The position numbers were made by a program, and so were the translations under genes. From positions 372,001 through 436,000 of the forward strand of contig NZ_AUEK01000008.1 in the NCBI RefSeq assembly GCF_000425945.1: a DNA stretch of 64,000 nucleotides, written 5' to 3'. The stretch is from Candidatus Solirubrobacter pratensis (GTDB lineage: Bacteria > Actinomycetota > Thermoleophilia > Solirubrobacterales > Solirubrobacteraceae). Of this stretch, positions 53,181 to 62,588 are shown one piece after another (position 1 is the stretch's first letter; the number at the start of each line of letters is the position of its first letter). A model generated the notes under the pieces. It was not told where the DNA came from. It made no database searches and saw only the letters and a list, made by a program, of their open reading frames with translations.

Positions 53181-54143
53181 GTGCCCCAGATGACCAGAGG
53201 CGACAGCGGCCGTTGCTTACGACGGAAGAGCGAGCCCTTCCAGACCTACTTCGACGTGCCGGTCGCCGGCGGTGCGCTGACGGTGGCTCGCGCCGGCCAG
53301 CCGCCCGACACCGCTCAGGCGGTCGTGCTCGCGCTGCACGGGATGACCGGGACCCACATGATCTACCGGACCGTGGCGCGCGAGCTCTGCGACGACGAGC
53401 GCGGCATCTGCGTGCTCGCGCCCGACCTGCGCGGCCGCGGCCGCAGCGCCCACCTGCCCGAGCCCCACGGCATGGCGGCCCACGTCGCCGACCTGGTCGC
53501 GGTGCTCGACCACGTGGGCGTCGAGACCGCCGTCCTCGTCGGCCACTCGATGGGCTGCAACGTGGTGGCGCGGTTCGCGGCCGACCATCCCGCGCGCACG
53601 GCGGCCGTGATCCTGCTCGACAGCGGCGTGCCGATCCTGCCCGAGAAGGTCGCTTCAGAAGGAACGCCTGGCCTGTTCGACCGGTTCGAGGCGACGTTCC
53701 CCAGCGGCAGGGAGTACCTCGCGTACTGGCGCGGCCACCCGGGGCTCAAGGACGCCTGGGACGAGGACGTCGACGAGTTCGTCCACCACGACTTCGTCGA
53801 GGACGAGAACGGCGCGCACTGCCTCACAAACGTGGACGTCGTGCTCGCCGACGTCGCGGATCTGACCTACGACGGCGTGACGTGGAGAGCGGTCACGCGG
53901 GTGTCGGCGCCGGTCCGGCTGATGCGGGCCGAGCGCGGGATGTATGACGACGACCCGCTCATCCCGCTGAGCGAGCTCGACGACTTCCTGCGCGAGCATC
54001 CGCACGTCTCGGTCGAGCTGGTCCCGGACGTCAACCACTTCACGCTGGTCATCGGCGGCGGCCACGGCCCCCGTCGGGTCGCGGCGACGATGGCCGAGCT
54101 GGCGGTCGGGGAGATGCCCGAGTCGGTGGCGCCCAAGCGATAG
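53181..54143 (+). CDS. Alpha/beta hydrolase
   Basis: A 320-aa hydrolase: LALHGMTGTH oxyanion region, LAPDLRGRGRS, nucleophile VGHSMGCNV, an acid in the MRAERGMYDDD segment and the catalytic His in DVNHFTLVIGG. Esterase, lactonase or C-C hydrolase; substrate unknown. The GTG at 53181 is preferred because AGAGGGAG lies eight bases upstream; ATG at 53190 is the alternative. Confidence 0.82.
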   Translation: MPQMTRGDSGRCLRRKSEPFQTYFDVPVAGGALTVARAGQPPDTAQAVVLALHGMTGTHMIYRTVARELCDDERGICVLAPDLRGRGRSAHLPEPHGMAAHVADLVAVLDHVGVETAVLVGHSMGCNVVARFAADHPARTAAVILLDSGVPILPEKVASEGTPGLFDRFEATFPSGREYLAYWRGHPGLKDAWDEDVDEFVHHDFVEDENGAHCLTNVDVVLADVADLTYDGVTWRAVTRVSAPVRLMRAERGMYDDDPLIPLSELDDFLREHPHVSVELVPDVNHFTLVIGGGHGPRRVAATMAELAVGEMPESVAPKR

Positions 54144-54172
54144 CGGCGAGCCGCGCTGCGCGACGTTCCCGC

Positions 54173-55072
54173 TCAGGCGTCGCGCACGCGCGGATCGAGC
54201 AGCGCCAGCGTGACGTCCGCGAGCGCGTTGGCGAGCACGACGAAGACCGCGCCCACGATCACGATCCCCTGCAGGACCGGGAAGTTGCCGTTGTCGATCG
54301 CGCCCGGGATCAGCCGGTAGACGCCCGGGATCCCGAACACCGCCTCGATCAGCACGACGTTGCCGACCAGCAGCGGGATCGACGCGCCGGCGAGCGACAG
54401 CGTCGGCGCGACCGCGGCGGGAAGCGTGTGGCGCACGGTCACCTGCGCCGGCGTCAGCCCCTTCGCGGTGGCCGTGCGGACGAAGTCGGCGCTCGCCGCC
54501 TCCGGCAGCGTCGCGCGCGTCATGCGCAGGTACATCGCGGCGAGCGGCCCCGCCGCGATCAGCCACGGGATCGCGAGCGAGTTCAGCCACGCGAGCGGGT
54601 CGTGCGTGAGCGGCCGGTAGCTGTTGGGTGAGACGAACGGCAGCGGGACCGGCGCGCCGACCGACTTGCCGAAGACGAGGATGGCGATCATGCCCACGAC
54701 GTAGACCGGCGCGCACAGCAGCACGGCGGCGGTGCCCTGCAGCGCCTTCGAGAGCAGCGTCCCCGGCCGCTGCGCGCAGACGGCGCCGCCGGCGACCCCG
54801 GCGCCCACGCCGATCACCAGCGCGCCGGCGATCAGCGAGAGGTCGGCCGGCACCGACTCGCGGAGCATGTCGGTCACCGGCCGGAACGGGCGCCCGCGCG
54901 AGACGCCGAGGTCGAAGTGCAGGAACGCCCGGTTGAGGTAGTCGAGCAGGTCGCCCGCGTGGAATCCGTTGAGCGTGACGTATGTGACCGCGGTGACGGC
55001 GACCGATACCACCACGACCCCGATCGCGCGACGCAGCAGGAATAGACCGAACGACCCCGGCATCGGTTGCAT
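54173..55072 (-). CDS. Orphan DppB/OppB-type ABC transporter permease
   Basis: A 299-aa permease with about six helices and the inner-membrane component motif (DFVRTATAKGLTPAQVTVRH, an EAA loop). N-terminal FLLRRAIGVVVVSVAV matches DppB. No second permease, ATPase or binding protein is nearby, so it may be non-functional alone or work with proteins encoded elsewhere. ATG at 55072, preceded by TAGCCT at leaderless-promoter distance. Confidence 0.82.
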   Translation of the reverse strand: MQPMPGSFGLFLLRRAIGVVVVSVAVTAVTYVTLNGFHAGDLLDYLNRAFLHFDLGVSRGRPFRPVTDMLRESVPADLSLIAGALVIGVGAGVAGGAVCAQRPGTLLSKALQGTAAVLLCAPVYVVGMIAILVFGKSVGAPVPLPFVSPNSYRPLTHDPLAWLNSLAIPWLIAAGPLAAMYLRMTRATLPEAASADFVRTATAKGLTPAQVTVRHTLPAAVAPTLSLAGASIPLLVGNVVLIEAVFGIPGVYRLIPGAIDNGNFPVLQGIVIVGAVFVVLANALADVTLALLDPRVRDA

Positions 55073-55134
55073 CGTGAGGCTAGCCACCAATGAGAGGTCC
55101 CCACGACCGCGGCGGCGAAGGCTCGGCCGGGCGC

Positions 55135-56301
55135 TCAGGCGTCGGCGCCCTCGCGCGTCGGATGCGGCGCGCCCGGACGAGCGGGCAGCGGCACGTCGGC
55201 CGTGCGCGCGATCGTCAGCGCCCCGACCACGAAGCGGCCGGCGACCGGGATCGGGCGCCCGGGCGGCGGCGGCGCGAGGTGCTCGCGGAAGAGGTCGAGT
55301 TGCTCGAGCACGGCGGCGCAGACGTCCGCGTGCGGGCCGTCATCGCCGACCGCACACGCGAGCCGCGCGAGCGCGACCGGCTCGTCGGGATCGCCGCCGC
55401 CGAACATCCGGCCGATCGCCGACGTCAGATGCGCGACGACCCGCTCCAGCAGCGGATCCTGCGGAGCCGCCGGAGGCCCCGGAGGCGGGCCGATCCAGAC
55501 CGGGTCCTCGCCGTTCACGAGCCGCTCGGTCTGGGCGCCGGCGATCGACCGCAGCGCATCGTCCGGCACGCCCGCCTGCAGCGCGCAGCGCGCGTGCATC
55601 ACGAACGAGCTGAGCGGGAGCCCGTACGGGGAGTCGCTCGCCCACAGGATCTGCGACGGCGCCACGAGCGCGAACAGCGCGATCAGGTCGGCCGGGTTCC
55701 ACCACGCCGTGTCGATGAAGACGTTCGGGTGCTCAGGCAGCACCTTCCACAGCCATGCGAGGTCGGAGATCGCCGCGTGCGCGAGGATCAGCCGCGCGTC
55801 CGGGAACTCGCCCGAGAGCTCGACCGTGTCGCGCCCGAGCGCCGGGATGCCGCGGCCCGCGTGGATGAGGATCGGCACCTTGCGCTCATGCGCGAGCGCG
55901 ACCACGTCGCGGACCAGCGGCTCCGACAGCGCGAAGCGCTCCGCGCGCGGGTGGAACTTCAGGCCCCGCGCGCCGGCGTCCAGGCAGCGGCGCGCCTCCT
56001 CGACGGCACCCGGGAGCTTCGGGTCGATGCGCGCGAAGGCGACGAGCCGGCCGTCCGACGCCTCCGCGGCCGCCAGCGCGGCGTCGTTGGCGGGCGGGTA
56101 GCCGTCCGGCTCATGCATGGGGAAGACGACGGCGCGCGCGCCGGCCTTCTCCATCACGCTCATCAGCTCCGCGGGCGACTGCTTGAAGCCATCCGGATCG
56201 TTGGAGCCGATGTGCGTGTGCGTGTCGAAGAGGGCGAGCGGTCCGTGCCCGGCGCTCAGCAGATCCCAGAACGGGCGATTGACGGCGTCGATGTCCAGCA
56301 T
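55135..56301 (-). CDS. TIM-barrel amidohydrolase (amidohydrolase_2-like)
   Basis: A 388-aa protein: metal motif FDTHTHIG, RGLKFHPRAERFAL, LIHAGRGIP, LILAHAAISDLA and ASDSPYGLPL, the ligand set of the ACMSD-like amidohydrolase family. The C-terminal 120 residues are helical and Pro-rich. Hydrolase or decarboxylase of unknown substrate. ATG at 56301. Confidence 0.83.
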   Translation of the reverse strand: MLDIDAVNRPFWDLLSAGHGPLALFDTHTHIGSNDPDGFKQSPAELMSVMEKAGARAVVFPMHEPDGYPPANDAALAAAEASDGRLVAFARIDPKLPGAVEEARRCLDAGARGLKFHPRAERFALSEPLVRDVVALAHERKVPILIHAGRGIPALGRDTVELSGEFPDARLILAHAAISDLAWLWKVLPEHPNVFIDTAWWNPADLIALFALVAPSQILWASDSPYGLPLSSFVMHARCALQAGVPDDALRSIAGAQTERLVNGEDPVWIGPPPGPPAAPQDPLLERVVAHLTSAIGRMFGGGDPDEPVALARLACAVGDDGPHADVCAAVLEQLDLFREHLAPPPPGRPIPVAGRFVVGALTIARTADVPLPARPGAPHPTREGADA

Positions 56302-56350
56302 GGGGCGCGGAACCCTACAGACGCGGCGGGCGAACGCCGATACTGGCGGT

Positions 56351-56671
56351 ATGCATTTTCGCCGGGAGCGCGTCCGGGTCGAGACGGCGCGCCATGAGAT
56401 CGTGGGCACGCTGCAGCTGCCCAACGAGGGCTTCCGCTCTCGCACCACGGACTTCCTCAACGCCAACGGGGACGACTTCCTCGCGCTGACCGACGCCGAC
56501 GTCACCTGGCTCGACGGTGCGCGCGCGCCCGAGCGGCACGACTTCATCGCCGTCGCCGCCCGTCACGTGGTGATGGTCGTCGAGCTCGAGACCCTCGGCG
56601 TGTTCGACGAGGCGGGAGAGCCGCCGGCCGTCGAGGCCTTCGGCGCCTCCGCCCCGCCCCCCGGGTCCTAG
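56351..56671 (+). CDS. Small DUF6812-like protein
   Basis: A 106-aa protein: RVRVETARHEIVGTLQLP, GFRSRTTDFLNANGDDFLAL and FIAVAARHVVMVV, a beta-rich pattern I associate with DUF6812. Function unknown. Divergent from the amidohydrolase gene across 49 bp. Confidence 0.65.
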   Translation: MHFRRERVRVETARHEIVGTLQLPNEGFRSRTTDFLNANGDDFLALTDADVTWLDGARAPERHDFIAVAARHVVMVVELETLGVFDEAGEPPAVEAFGASAPPPGS

Positions 56672-56994
56672 ACCGCCGCGCCCATCCGCGCCACGGCCTC
56701 CTCGACCAGCTCCGGGCGCGTCCCGATGTTCAGCCGCGCGAGGCCGGCGCCCTGGGCGCCGAAGTCCAGCCCGCGGCTGAGCGCGACGCGGCCGCGCTCG
56801 AGGAACGCGGCGGCCGGGTCCTCGCCGAGCAGCGCGCGGTTGCCGTCGAGCGTCTGCAGGACGTCGCGCGGCTCGCCGGCCGCGGTCACGATGCGCGGCC
56901 TTGACCGGCTCCGCGAGCGGGAAGTCCATCTCCGCCACCCACGCCGGCAGGACGTCGGGCGGGTAGACCGCCCACTTCGCGCTGCTGCGCGCCT
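56668..56994 (-). pseudogene. Internally deleted malY/patB (PLP C-S lyase) remnant
   Basis: KWAVYPPDVLPAWVAEMDFPL (about 56975-56910) is the N-terminus of MalY-type aminotransferases. From about 56890 a different frame reads VTAAGEPRDVLQTL to LSRGLDFGAQGAGLARLNIG and ends LVEEAVARMGAAV, the family's C-terminus. About 280 residues including the PLP lysine are missing, so the gene is dead. It directly follows korB. Confidence 0.85.
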
Positions 56995-57960
56995 CTAGCC
57001 CGCCACGGTCCACGTGTCGCCGGCGCCGAGCAGCGCGTCGAGGTCCTGCTCGGCGAGCGCGCGGGCCGGCGGAAGGTCGCGGCTCCAGACGGGTCGCTTC
57101 ACGGCGCGGAAGATGCCGATCGGCGTGGGCCCGTCGGGCGTGAGCGAGAGGCGACTGAGCGCGAACGCGAAGCTGGGATCCTCGCGATGCGCGTCGTGGA
57201 CGACGGGCTCACCCTCGTCCCCGATCCGCAGGCTGCCGTCGGGCGCGCGGACGACGCCGCGGATCGGCTCGCCGTGCACGAGCTCGATCCGGTTCTCCGC
57301 CCCGCGCTTCTTGTCGCGCAGCGCGTCGAACGCGCCGTCGTTGAACACGGGGCAGTTCTGGTAGATCTCGACGAGCGCCGCGCCCTCGTGCTCGGCAGCC
57401 GCCCGCAGCATCGCCGGCAGGTGCTGCTTGTCGGTGTCGATCGTGCGCGCGACGAGGCTCGCCTCGGCGCCCAGCGCGAGGCTGACCGGGTTGAACGGCG
57501 CGTCGATCGAGCCGAACGGGGTCGACTTCGTCACCTTGCCGAGCTCGGAGGTCGGCGACGCCTGGCCCTTGGTGAGCCCGTAGATCTGGTTGTTGAAGAG
57601 CAGGATCTTGACCGGCACGTTGCGGCGCAGCGCGTGGATCAGGTGGTTGCCGCCGATCGACAGCGCGTCGCCGTCGCCGGTCACGATCCAGATGGAGAGG
57701 TCCTCGCGAGCGGCGGCCAGGCCGGTCGCGAGCGCCGGGCCGCGGCCGTGGATGCCGTGCATCCCGTAGGTGTCCATGTAGTACGCGAAGCGGCCGGCGC
57801 AGCCGATGCCGGAGACGAACACGATGCGCTCGGGCGGGATGCCGAGCTCGGGGAAGAACGACTGCACGGCCGCGAGCACCGCGTAGTCGCCGCAGCCCGG
57901 GCACCAGCGCGTCTCCTGATCGGACTGGAAGTCCGCCTTCGTCAGCTGAGTCGCTGCCAT
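56995..57960 (-). CDS. korB: 2-oxoacid:ferredoxin oxidoreductase, beta subunit
   Basis: A 321-aa subunit with thiamine-diphosphate binding (WIVTGDGDALSIGGNHLIHA, NNQIYGLTKGQASPTS) and conserved cysteines RWCPGCGDYAVL and SGIGCAGRF for the iron-sulfur cluster. With the alpha subunit it oxidatively decarboxylates 2-oxoglutarate or another 2-oxoacid to the acyl-CoA. Overlaps korA by 19 bp. Confidence 0.92.
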   Translation of the reverse strand: MAATQLTKADFQSDQETRWCPGCGDYAVLAAVQSFFPELGIPPERIVFVSGIGCAGRFAYYMDTYGMHGIHGRGPALATGLAAAREDLSIWIVTGDGDALSIGGNHLIHALRRNVPVKILLFNNQIYGLTKGQASPTSELGKVTKSTPFGSIDAPFNPVSLALGAEASLVARTIDTDKQHLPAMLRAAAEHEGAALVEIYQNCPVFNDGAFDALRDKKRGAENRIELVHGEPIRGVVRAPDGSLRIGDEGEPVVHDAHREDPSFAFALSRLSLTPDGPTPIGIFRAVKRPVWSRDLPPARALAEQDLDALLGAGDTWTVAG

Positions 57961-59771
57961 ATCTCCCGCTCCATCTCCGACGGCAGCAGCGGCTGCCCCT
58001 GGACCTTCGCGTACGTCTCGACGTCGACCAGGTAGCGCGCACGCAGCTCGTGCGCGAGCTGGCCCGAGTTCATCTCCGGCACGAGCACGCGGTCGTAGGA
58101 GCGCAGCAGCTCCCCGAGGTTGGCCGGGAACGGATGCAGGTGGCGCAGATGCGCCGTCGCGACCCGTCCCCCGCGCTCGCGCACACGCCGCGCGCCGGCG
58201 CGGATGGTCCCGTAGCTCGAGCCCCAGCCGAGGACGAGCAGATCGGCGTCCGCGTCGTCGGCGACCTCGACGTCCGGCACCTCGACGCCCGCGACCTTGG
58301 CGGCGCGCAGGTCGGTCATGCGCTGGTGGTTGGCGCCGTCATAGGAGATCGAGCCGGCGCCGTCGAGCTTCTCCAGCCCGCCGATCCGGTGCTGCAGTCC
58401 CGGCGTGCCGGGAATCGCCCACGGGCGCGCGAGGTTGTCGTCGCGCGTGTATGGAAGGAACGGGGCGTCGTGCGGACACGTGGTGCGGAAGCGCGGGTCG
58501 ATCGGCGGGAGGTCGCGCGCCTTCGGGATCCGCCAGGGCTCGCTCGAGTTGGCGAGGAAGAGGTCGCTCAGGAGGATCACCGGCGTGCGGTACGTCACGG
58601 CGATCCTGACCGCCTCGTACACCGCGTCGAAGCACTGCCCGGGGCTCTGGGCGGCGACGACCGGCAGCGGCGACTCGCCGTGGCGCCCGTGCAGCGCCTG
58701 CAGCAGGTCCGACTGCTCTGTCTTGGTCGGCATCCCGGTCGAGGGGCCCGCGCGCTGGACGTCGATGATCAGCATCGGCAGCTCGAGCGTGACGGCAAGG
58801 CCGATCGTCTCGGTCTTCAGATCGAGGCCCGGGCCGCTCGTGCAGCTGACGCCGAGCGACCCGCCGAACGCGGCGCCGAGCGCGATCGACGCGGCCGCGA
58901 TCTCGTCCTCGGCCTGCACCGTGCGCACGCCGTCCTTTCCGTGGCGGCTCAGGCTGTGCAGGAGGTCGGACGCGGGCGTGATCGGATACGCGCCGAACAC
59001 GAGCGGGAGGCCGCTCTTGGCGCTCGCCGCGATCAGCCCGAGCGCGGTCGCCTCCGTGCCGTTGACGTTGCGGTAGGTCCCGGGCGCGACGTCGATGTTC
59101 GGGCTGACCTTGACCTGGACGTCGATCAGCTCGGAGGTCTCGCCGAAGCTCCAGCCGGCGCGGAACGCGGCGAGATTGGCCTCGGCCACGTGGCCCTCCC
59201 CGAACTTCGCGCGCACCCAGCGCTCGGTGACCTCGGTCGGGCGGTCGTAGAGCCAGCTGAGGACGCCGAGCGCGAACAGGTTCTTCGCCTTCTGCGCGTC
59301 GCGGCTCGTGACCTCGTCGAGGTGCTCGACGGCGCGCTGGGTGAGCGAGCTCATCGGGATGCGCTTGACGGTGTAGGGCTCGAGCGTGCCGTCCTCGAGC
59401 GGATTGGCCTCGTACCCCGCCTTCTGGATCGCGCGCACGCTGAACGCGTCCTCGTTGACGACGATCGTCGCGCCGCGGCGCATCAGCCCGAGGTTGGCCT
59501 TCAGCGCCGCGGGGTTCATCGCGACCAGGACGTCGGGCGCGTCGCCGGGCGTGAGGATGTCGCGGCTCGCGAAGTGGATCTGGAACGCGGACACGCCGGC
59601 GACGGTGCCGGCGGGGGCGCGGATCTCGGCCGGGAAGTCGGGCAGCGTGGCGAGGTCGTTGCCGAGCACCGCGGTCGCGTCGGTGAAGCGGCTGCCGGCA
59701 AGCTGCATGCCGTCGCCGGAGTCTCCGGCCATCCGCACGACGACTCGTTCGCGCGTCTCGCTGCCCTTCAC
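57942..59771 (-). CDS. korA: 2-oxoacid:ferredoxin oxidoreductase, alpha subunit (gamma-alpha fusion)
   Basis: A 609-aa subunit. The gamma domain comes first (RMAGDSGDGMQLAGSRF), then pyrimidine-binding domain I with YPITPASDLLHSLSRHG, EDEIAAASIALGAAFGG and QRAGPSTGMPTKTEQSDLL, and a C-terminal transketolase-like domain. The YPITP motif is typical of these enzymes. GTG at 59771 or nine bases upstream; the longer open frame is shadow. Confidence 0.92.
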   Translation of the reverse strand: MKGSETRERVVVRMAGDSGDGMQLAGSRFTDATAVLGNDLATLPDFPAEIRAPAGTVAGVSAFQIHFASRDILTPGDAPDVLVAMNPAALKANLGLMRRGATIVVNEDAFSVRAIQKAGYEANPLEDGTLEPYTVKRIPMSSLTQRAVEHLDEVTSRDAQKAKNLFALGVLSWLYDRPTEVTERWVRAKFGEGHVAEANLAAFRAGWSFGETSELIDVQVKVSPNIDVAPGTYRNVNGTEATALGLIAASAKSGLPLVFGAYPITPASDLLHSLSRHGKDGVRTVQAEDEIAAASIALGAAFGGSLGVSCTSGPGLDLKTETIGLAVTLELPMLIIDVQRAGPSTGMPTKTEQSDLLQALHGRHGESPLPVVAAQSPGQCFDAVYEAVRIAVTYRTPVILLSDLFLANSSEPWRIPKARDLPPIDPRFRTTCPHDAPFLPYTRDDNLARPWAIPGTPGLQHRIGGLEKLDGAGSISYDGANHQRMTDLRAAKVAGVEVPDVEVADDADADLLVLGWGSSYGTIRAGARRVRERGGRVATAHLRHLHPFPANLGELLRSYDRVLVPEMNSGQLAHELRARYLVDVETYAKVQGQPLLPSEMEREIWQRLS

Positions 59772-59885
59772 ATGCCGCACTCTATGCCCACCCGTCGTTG
59801 AGATCCCTCCACACTTCGGGGCTACCCCTACATACAAGCGCGGCAAGCGGACGTCAGTCCGAATATGTGCCGCGCGGCGAGCCGC

Positions 59886-59891
59886 GTAGAC
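59886..59891 (+). promoter_or_regulatory. Predicted -10 element of a leaderless amidase transcript
   Basis: TAGACT ends nine bases before the GTG at 59901 with no Shine-Dalgarno between, the usual spacing of leaderless actinobacterial genes. Confidence 0.45.
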
Positions 59892-59900
59892 TCGCGGCGG

Positions 59901-61217
59901 GTGTCGTCGCTCGCCGATCTCTCCGCCGTCGAGATGCGCGCACGCTTCCTCGCGCGCGAGTTGAGCCCCGTGGAGGTGCTCGACGCCACCGAGGCGCGGA
60001 TCGCCGAGCGCGAGCCCGAGCTGAACGCGTTCATCACGCTCACGCTCGACGCCGCCCGCGATCAGGCGCGCGCCGCGGAGCGCGCGTACCGCGACGGCAC
60101 CGCCGAGGCACTCGCCGGGATCCCCGTCGCGGTCAAGGACCTGTTCGACACGGCCGGCGTGCGCACCACCTACGGCAGCGTCATCTTCGACGATCACGTC
60201 CCCGATCAGGACGCGGACGCCGTGCGCATCCTCAAGCAAGCCGGCGCGATGATCGTCGGCAAGACGCTGACGCACGAGTTCGCGTGGGGGATCACGAGCG
60301 CGAACCCGCACTTCGGGCCCTGCCGCAACCCCCACGACACCGAGCGCGTGCCCGGCGGGTCGTCAGGCGGCTCGGCCGCGGCGCTCGCGGCCGGGATGTG
60401 CGCGCTCGCGCTCGGCTCCGACACCGGCGGCTCGATCCGCATCCCGGCCGCGTTCTGCGGCGTCTCGGGCCTCAAGCCGACCTACGGCCGCATCTCCATG
60501 CGGGGCGTGTTCCCGCTCGCGCCCTCGCTCGACCACGCGGGTCCGATGGCGCGCACGCCCGCCGACGTGCGCCTGCTCTACGACGCCCTCACGCAGCAGC
60601 GCGCCGAGGTGCAGCCCGCGACCCGGATCGCGCTCTGCCCCGACCTGCACCTGCACGCGCCCGACCCCGGGATCCAGCGCGCGTTCGACGCCGCCGTCGC
60701 CGCGCTCGACGCCGACCTCGTGGAGCTCAACTTCCCGGGCGCCGAGCGCATCCACCCCGCGTTCCAGAGGATCCAGGCCGCCGAGGCCCGGCACTCCCAT
60801 CGCAGCCTCTTCCCCGCCCACGCGGACCGCTACGGCGCGGATGTGAAGATGCGGCTCGAGCGGGCGCGCGACGTGAGCCTCGACGACTACGTCACCGCCA
60901 CGGCCGCCCGCGCCGCCGTCCACTCCACGTTCGCGGCCCTCTTCGAGCACGCCGACATGCTGCTCACGCCGATCGCCGCGACCGCGCCCGCGCCGATCGC
61001 CCAGCAGCCACCCGACTTCCGCGAGCGCGTGCTGACCTACACCGTCCCGCAGGACATGGCGGGCCTTCCCGCGGTCGCAGTCCCTGCGGGCGTCGACGAC
61101 GACGGCCTGCCGGTCGGCGTCCAGCTCACCGGCCCGGCGGGAGGCGAGCACCGCGTGCTCGCCGCCGCCGAAGCGCTGTACGCCGCGCTCACGGCGGCGT
61201 CGCCGTCGGCTCGCTGA
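59901..61217 (+). CDS. Amidase-signature family hydrolase
   Basis: A 438-aa enzyme. Catalytic Lys in PVAVKDLFDTAG, cis-Ser in PGGSSGGSAAALAAG and nucleophile Ser in SDTGGSIRIPAAFCG. Resembles GatA but no gatB/gatC is nearby and the C-terminal third is short, so a stand-alone amidase is more likely. Substrate unknown. Confidence 0.88.
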   Translation: MSSLADLSAVEMRARFLARELSPVEVLDATEARIAEREPELNAFITLTLDAARDQARAAERAYRDGTAEALAGIPVAVKDLFDTAGVRTTYGSVIFDDHVPDQDADAVRILKQAGAMIVGKTLTHEFAWGITSANPHFGPCRNPHDTERVPGGSSGGSAAALAAGMCALALGSDTGGSIRIPAAFCGVSGLKPTYGRISMRGVFPLAPSLDHAGPMARTPADVRLLYDALTQQRAEVQPATRIALCPDLHLHAPDPGIQRAFDAAVAALDADLVELNFPGAERIHPAFQRIQAAEARHSHRSLFPAHADRYGADVKMRLERARDVSLDDYVTATAARAAVHSTFAALFEHADMLLTPIAATAPAPIAQQPPDFRERVLTYTVPQDMAGLPAVAVPAGVDDDGLPVGVQLTGPAGGEHRVLAAAEALYAALTAASPSAR

Positions 61218-61228
61218 CGGCCCTCAAG

Positions 61229-61318
61229 CGGAGAGGGAGGGATTCGAACCCTCGGACGAAGTCAACCCCCGTCACACGATTTCCAGTCGTGCCCGTTCAA
61301 CCGCTCCGGCACCTCTCC
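61229..61318 (-). tRNA. tRNA-Ser (anticodon GGA)
   Basis: Minus-strand class II tRNA: acceptor GGAGAGG/CCTCTCC, D region TGCCGGAGCGGTTGAACG, anticodon arm CACGA-CTGGAAA-TCGTG, long variable arm GACGGGGGTTGACTTCGTC, T arm GAGGGTTCGAATCCCTC, discriminator G, no encoded CCA. Confidence 0.95.
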
Positions 61319-61345
61319 TGGAACGCGCGAAAGGCTAGCGCGAAG

Positions 61346-62548
61346 TCAGAGCTGCCACGCGCCCTCGACCAGCACGGGTACCTGTTCGCCCGCGCTCGTG
61401 ACGCCCGTCACGGTCAGGTCCGGGCGCCCGATCATGAAGTCGATGTGGATGTCGGACTCGTTCATCCGCCCCGCGACCTCCTCGTCCGGGGCCAGGAACG
61501 GGAACGCCCGGCCGAGCGCGAGGTGCGAGGCGGCGTTCTCGTCGATCAGCGTGTCATAGAAGACGGTGTCGAGCGCGCCGATGCGGCCCTCGCGGTCCAC
61601 GAGCGCGACCTCGCCGAGCCGCGCCGCGCCCTCGTCGCGCTTGATGATCGTGCGCATGGTCTCCTGCGCCGTGCTCGAATCGAGCTGGACGGCGCGTCCG
61701 TTCTCGAAGCGCACCGCGAGGTCGCGTACGACGGTCCCGTCGACCAGCACGAGCGGCTTGGACGAGGTGACGTGACCGTCCACGCGCGCGGGGTCCGGCG
61801 ACGTGAAGACCTCCTCGGTCGGGAGGTTCGGCATGTGCGTGATGCCGTCGGCGGTCTCGAAGCGCGCGGCCATCCAGGTCGCGCCGGGGAGCAGGCCGAC
61901 CGTCAGGTCGGTGCCCGGGCCGGTGTAGTGCAGCGCGTCGAACCCGCGCTCGGTGAGCTTGGCGGCGACGTCGATGAGCGTGTCCGCGCGCCGCTTCCAC
62001 ACGGCGACCGGGTCCTCCTCGTCGAGCCGCAGCACGTGCATCAGCTGCTGCTCGAGCTTGGCCAGCGCCTCCTCGTCCTCGAGGTCCGGATGCACGAGCT
62101 TGGCCCACGGGACCGTCGGGCACGGCAGGATCGTCCAGTTGAGCTCGCGCCGGCTCACGACCTCGCCGGACTCGCGCACCGCGGGCAGGCGGTCGCGGCC
62201 GGAGCGCACGGGGTCGAGGTCGTCGAGCAGGCCGGGCGCGACGGGCCCCGAGAGCGTGATCGCGGCGCCGCGTTCGCGCCCGAGCGCGAGCAGCCGCTCG
62301 CCGTACCACTCGGGCACGAACTCGAGCGTGTCGTCGGGGGCGTGCTCGATCCGCGCGCGCTTGACCCACGGGTCGAACCACGAGACGTCGACGAACTTCG
62401 CCCCGCGCTTGTAGGCCTCCTCGGCGATCGCACGGACCAGGTACTCCTTCCCGGGCGCGCCGGAGAGCGAGACGATCTGGCCGGGTTGCACATTGGCGCC
62501 GAACTCGACGGCCAGCTTCGCAAGACGGGCGAGCGTAACGTCATCCAT
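61346..62548 (-). CDS. M29 family (thermophilic-type) metallo-aminopeptidase
   Basis: A 400-aa enzyme. VEFGANVQPGQIVSLSG at the start, GPGTDLTVGLLPGATWMAA, NLPTEEVFTSPDP with a catalytic Glu, and MNESDIHIDFMIG with metal His and Asp, as in AmpS/AmpT. Cytosolic dimeric exopeptidase. The ATG at 62548 is used rather than the one seven codons upstream. Confidence 0.92.
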   Translation of the reverse strand: MDDVTLARLAKLAVEFGANVQPGQIVSLSGAPGKEYLVRAIAEEAYKRGAKFVDVSWFDPWVKRARIEHAPDDTLEFVPEWYGERLLALGRERGAAITLSGPVAPGLLDDLDPVRSGRDRLPAVRESGEVVSRRELNWTILPCPTVPWAKLVHPDLEDEEALAKLEQQLMHVLRLDEEDPVAVWKRRADTLIDVAAKLTERGFDALHYTGPGTDLTVGLLPGATWMAARFETADGITHMPNLPTEEVFTSPDPARVDGHVTSSKPLVLVDGTVVRDLAVRFENGRAVQLDSSTAQETMRTIIKRDEGAARLGEVALVDREGRIGALDTVFYDTLIDENAASHLALGRAFPFLAPDEEVAGRMNESDIHIDFMIGRPDLTVTGVTSAGEQVPVLVEGAWQL

Positions 62549-62588
62549 GGGTGGGCGAGCGTAGTACACGCGTGCGAGGATCCCCGCG

